A model generated the notes under the pieces. It saw nothing but the letters and a program-made list of their open reading frames with translations, was not told the origin of the DNA and did not search any database. DNA of 64,000 bases from Enterobacteriaceae bacterium LSJC7 (lineage in GTDB: Bacteria; Pseudomonadota; Gammaproteobacteria; Enterobacterales; Enterobacteriaceae). The stretch is taken from positions 124,001 to 188,000 of the forward strand of contig AMFN01000003.1 of assembly GCA_000302695.1 (NCBI GenBank), read 5' to 3'. This document shows positions 63,798 through 64,000 of the stretch, piece by piece. Every line of letters starts with the position of its first letter. The stretch's first letter is position 1. A program made the position numbers and the translations under genes.

Positions 63798-64000
63798 ATG
63801 AAGCCAACATACTATCAGCAGCTGACCCAGACCTTTCAACGCCTGTCCCGCTTCTCCCATCTCTCGGCTATCGCTGGCTGGGATATGTACACCATGATGC
63901 CCTCCGGCGGCAGTCAGGCACGTAGTGAAGCGCTGGCCGAGCTGAGCGTGCTGCAACACCAAATTCTGACCGCGCCCCAAACCGGCGAATGGCTCGACGG
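63798..64000 (+). CDS. M32 family metallocarboxypeptidase, 3'-truncated by window edge
   Basis: First 67 codons of a thermostable carboxypeptidase (Taq type). MKPTYYQQLTQTFQRLSRFS is followed by SHLSAIAGWDMYTMMPSGGS and QARSEALAEL, the conserved N-terminal 'WD-x-x-x-M-M-P-x-x-x-x-x-x-R' block of the M32 family. Family enzymes trim C-terminal residues with a HExxH zinc site, which lies outside the window. ATG 63798 is taken as start; ribosome site weak. Not found at this place in E. coli K-12. Confidence 0.88.
   Translation, partial: MKPTYYQQLTQTFQRLSRFSHLSAIAGWDMYTMMPSGGSQARSEALAELSVLQHQILTAPQTGEWLD

Overview
The window reads as chromosome of a gamma-proteobacterium of the Enterobacteriaceae (the Enterobacter / Cronobacter / Kosakonia / Siccibacter side of the family). 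From about 16.8 kb rightwards it follows the E. coli K-12 gene order around yne-mar-yde-ydf-ynf (yneF-yneG-glsB-sad-yneJ-sotB-marCRAB-eamA-ydeE-yneE-mgtS-mgrR, then dcp-ydfG-rspR-ynfB-speG-ynfC-ynfD-ynfE-dmsD, then ynfK-mlc-ynfL-ynfM). Most products are full length and close to their E. coli relatives. I could not fix the genus.

Layout. (1) 1-12.4 kb: the right-hand end of a non-ribosomal peptide synthetase locus, two large collinear genes with the domain order (A)-PCP / C-A-PCP-E // C-A-PCP / C-A-PCP-TE. The cluster's left part lies outside the window. My reading of the A-domain pocket residues gives ...X - D-Phe - Thr - Ile/aliphatic, released by the TE. (2) 12.5-16.8 kb: a small accessory patch with a LysR-regulator remnant, a VOC protein, an unrecognised protein, a nucleoside deoxyribosyltransferase-like protein, a stand-alone EAL protein and a GNAT acetyltransferase. 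(3) 16.8-30.8 kb: core block with second-messenger signalling (DgcF), glutaminase/Sad metabolism, the mar multiple-resistance operon, exporters, and the Mg-stress pair MgtS / MgrR. (4) 30.9-40.4 kb: mixed block with a UbiB-like kinase, FNR-type ydfZ, a ProP osmoprotectant symporter, a Pmp3-type peptide, DsbG, an MlrA-like regulator and a periplasmic hydroxyisourate hydrolase. (5) 40.6-50 kb: core dcp-to-dmsD block. The YnfE-type molybdoenzyme stands without any ynfG/ynfH electron-transfer subunits. (6) 50-57.8 kb: an OsmU-type osmoprotectant ABC transporter whose ATPase gene is separated from the other three genes by about 4.1 kb carrying two small monooxygenase-like genes, an IroN-type catecholate-siderophore receptor and an orphan Cys-rich protein. 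(7) 57.8-64 kb: ynfK-mlc-ynfL-ynfM, a HAAAP amino-acid transporter and the start of an M32 carboxypeptidase.

How it fits together. Osmotic stress is a recurring theme (proP, osmU, Pmp3-type peptide), as are anaerobic/redox functions (ynfE-dmsD, ydfZ with an FNR-like site, dsbG), envelope and Mg stress (mgtS/mgrR), and drug/metabolite efflux (marRAB, sotB, eamA, ydeE, ynfM). The most unusual features are the NRPS terminus with its predicted D-Phe-Thr-Ile tail, the split osmU locus with the iroN insertion, the orphan YnfE, a possible MgrR whose PhoP box sits far upstream, and several unannotated small ORFs. No tRNA, rRNA, CRISPR array, insertion sequence or integrase was seen.
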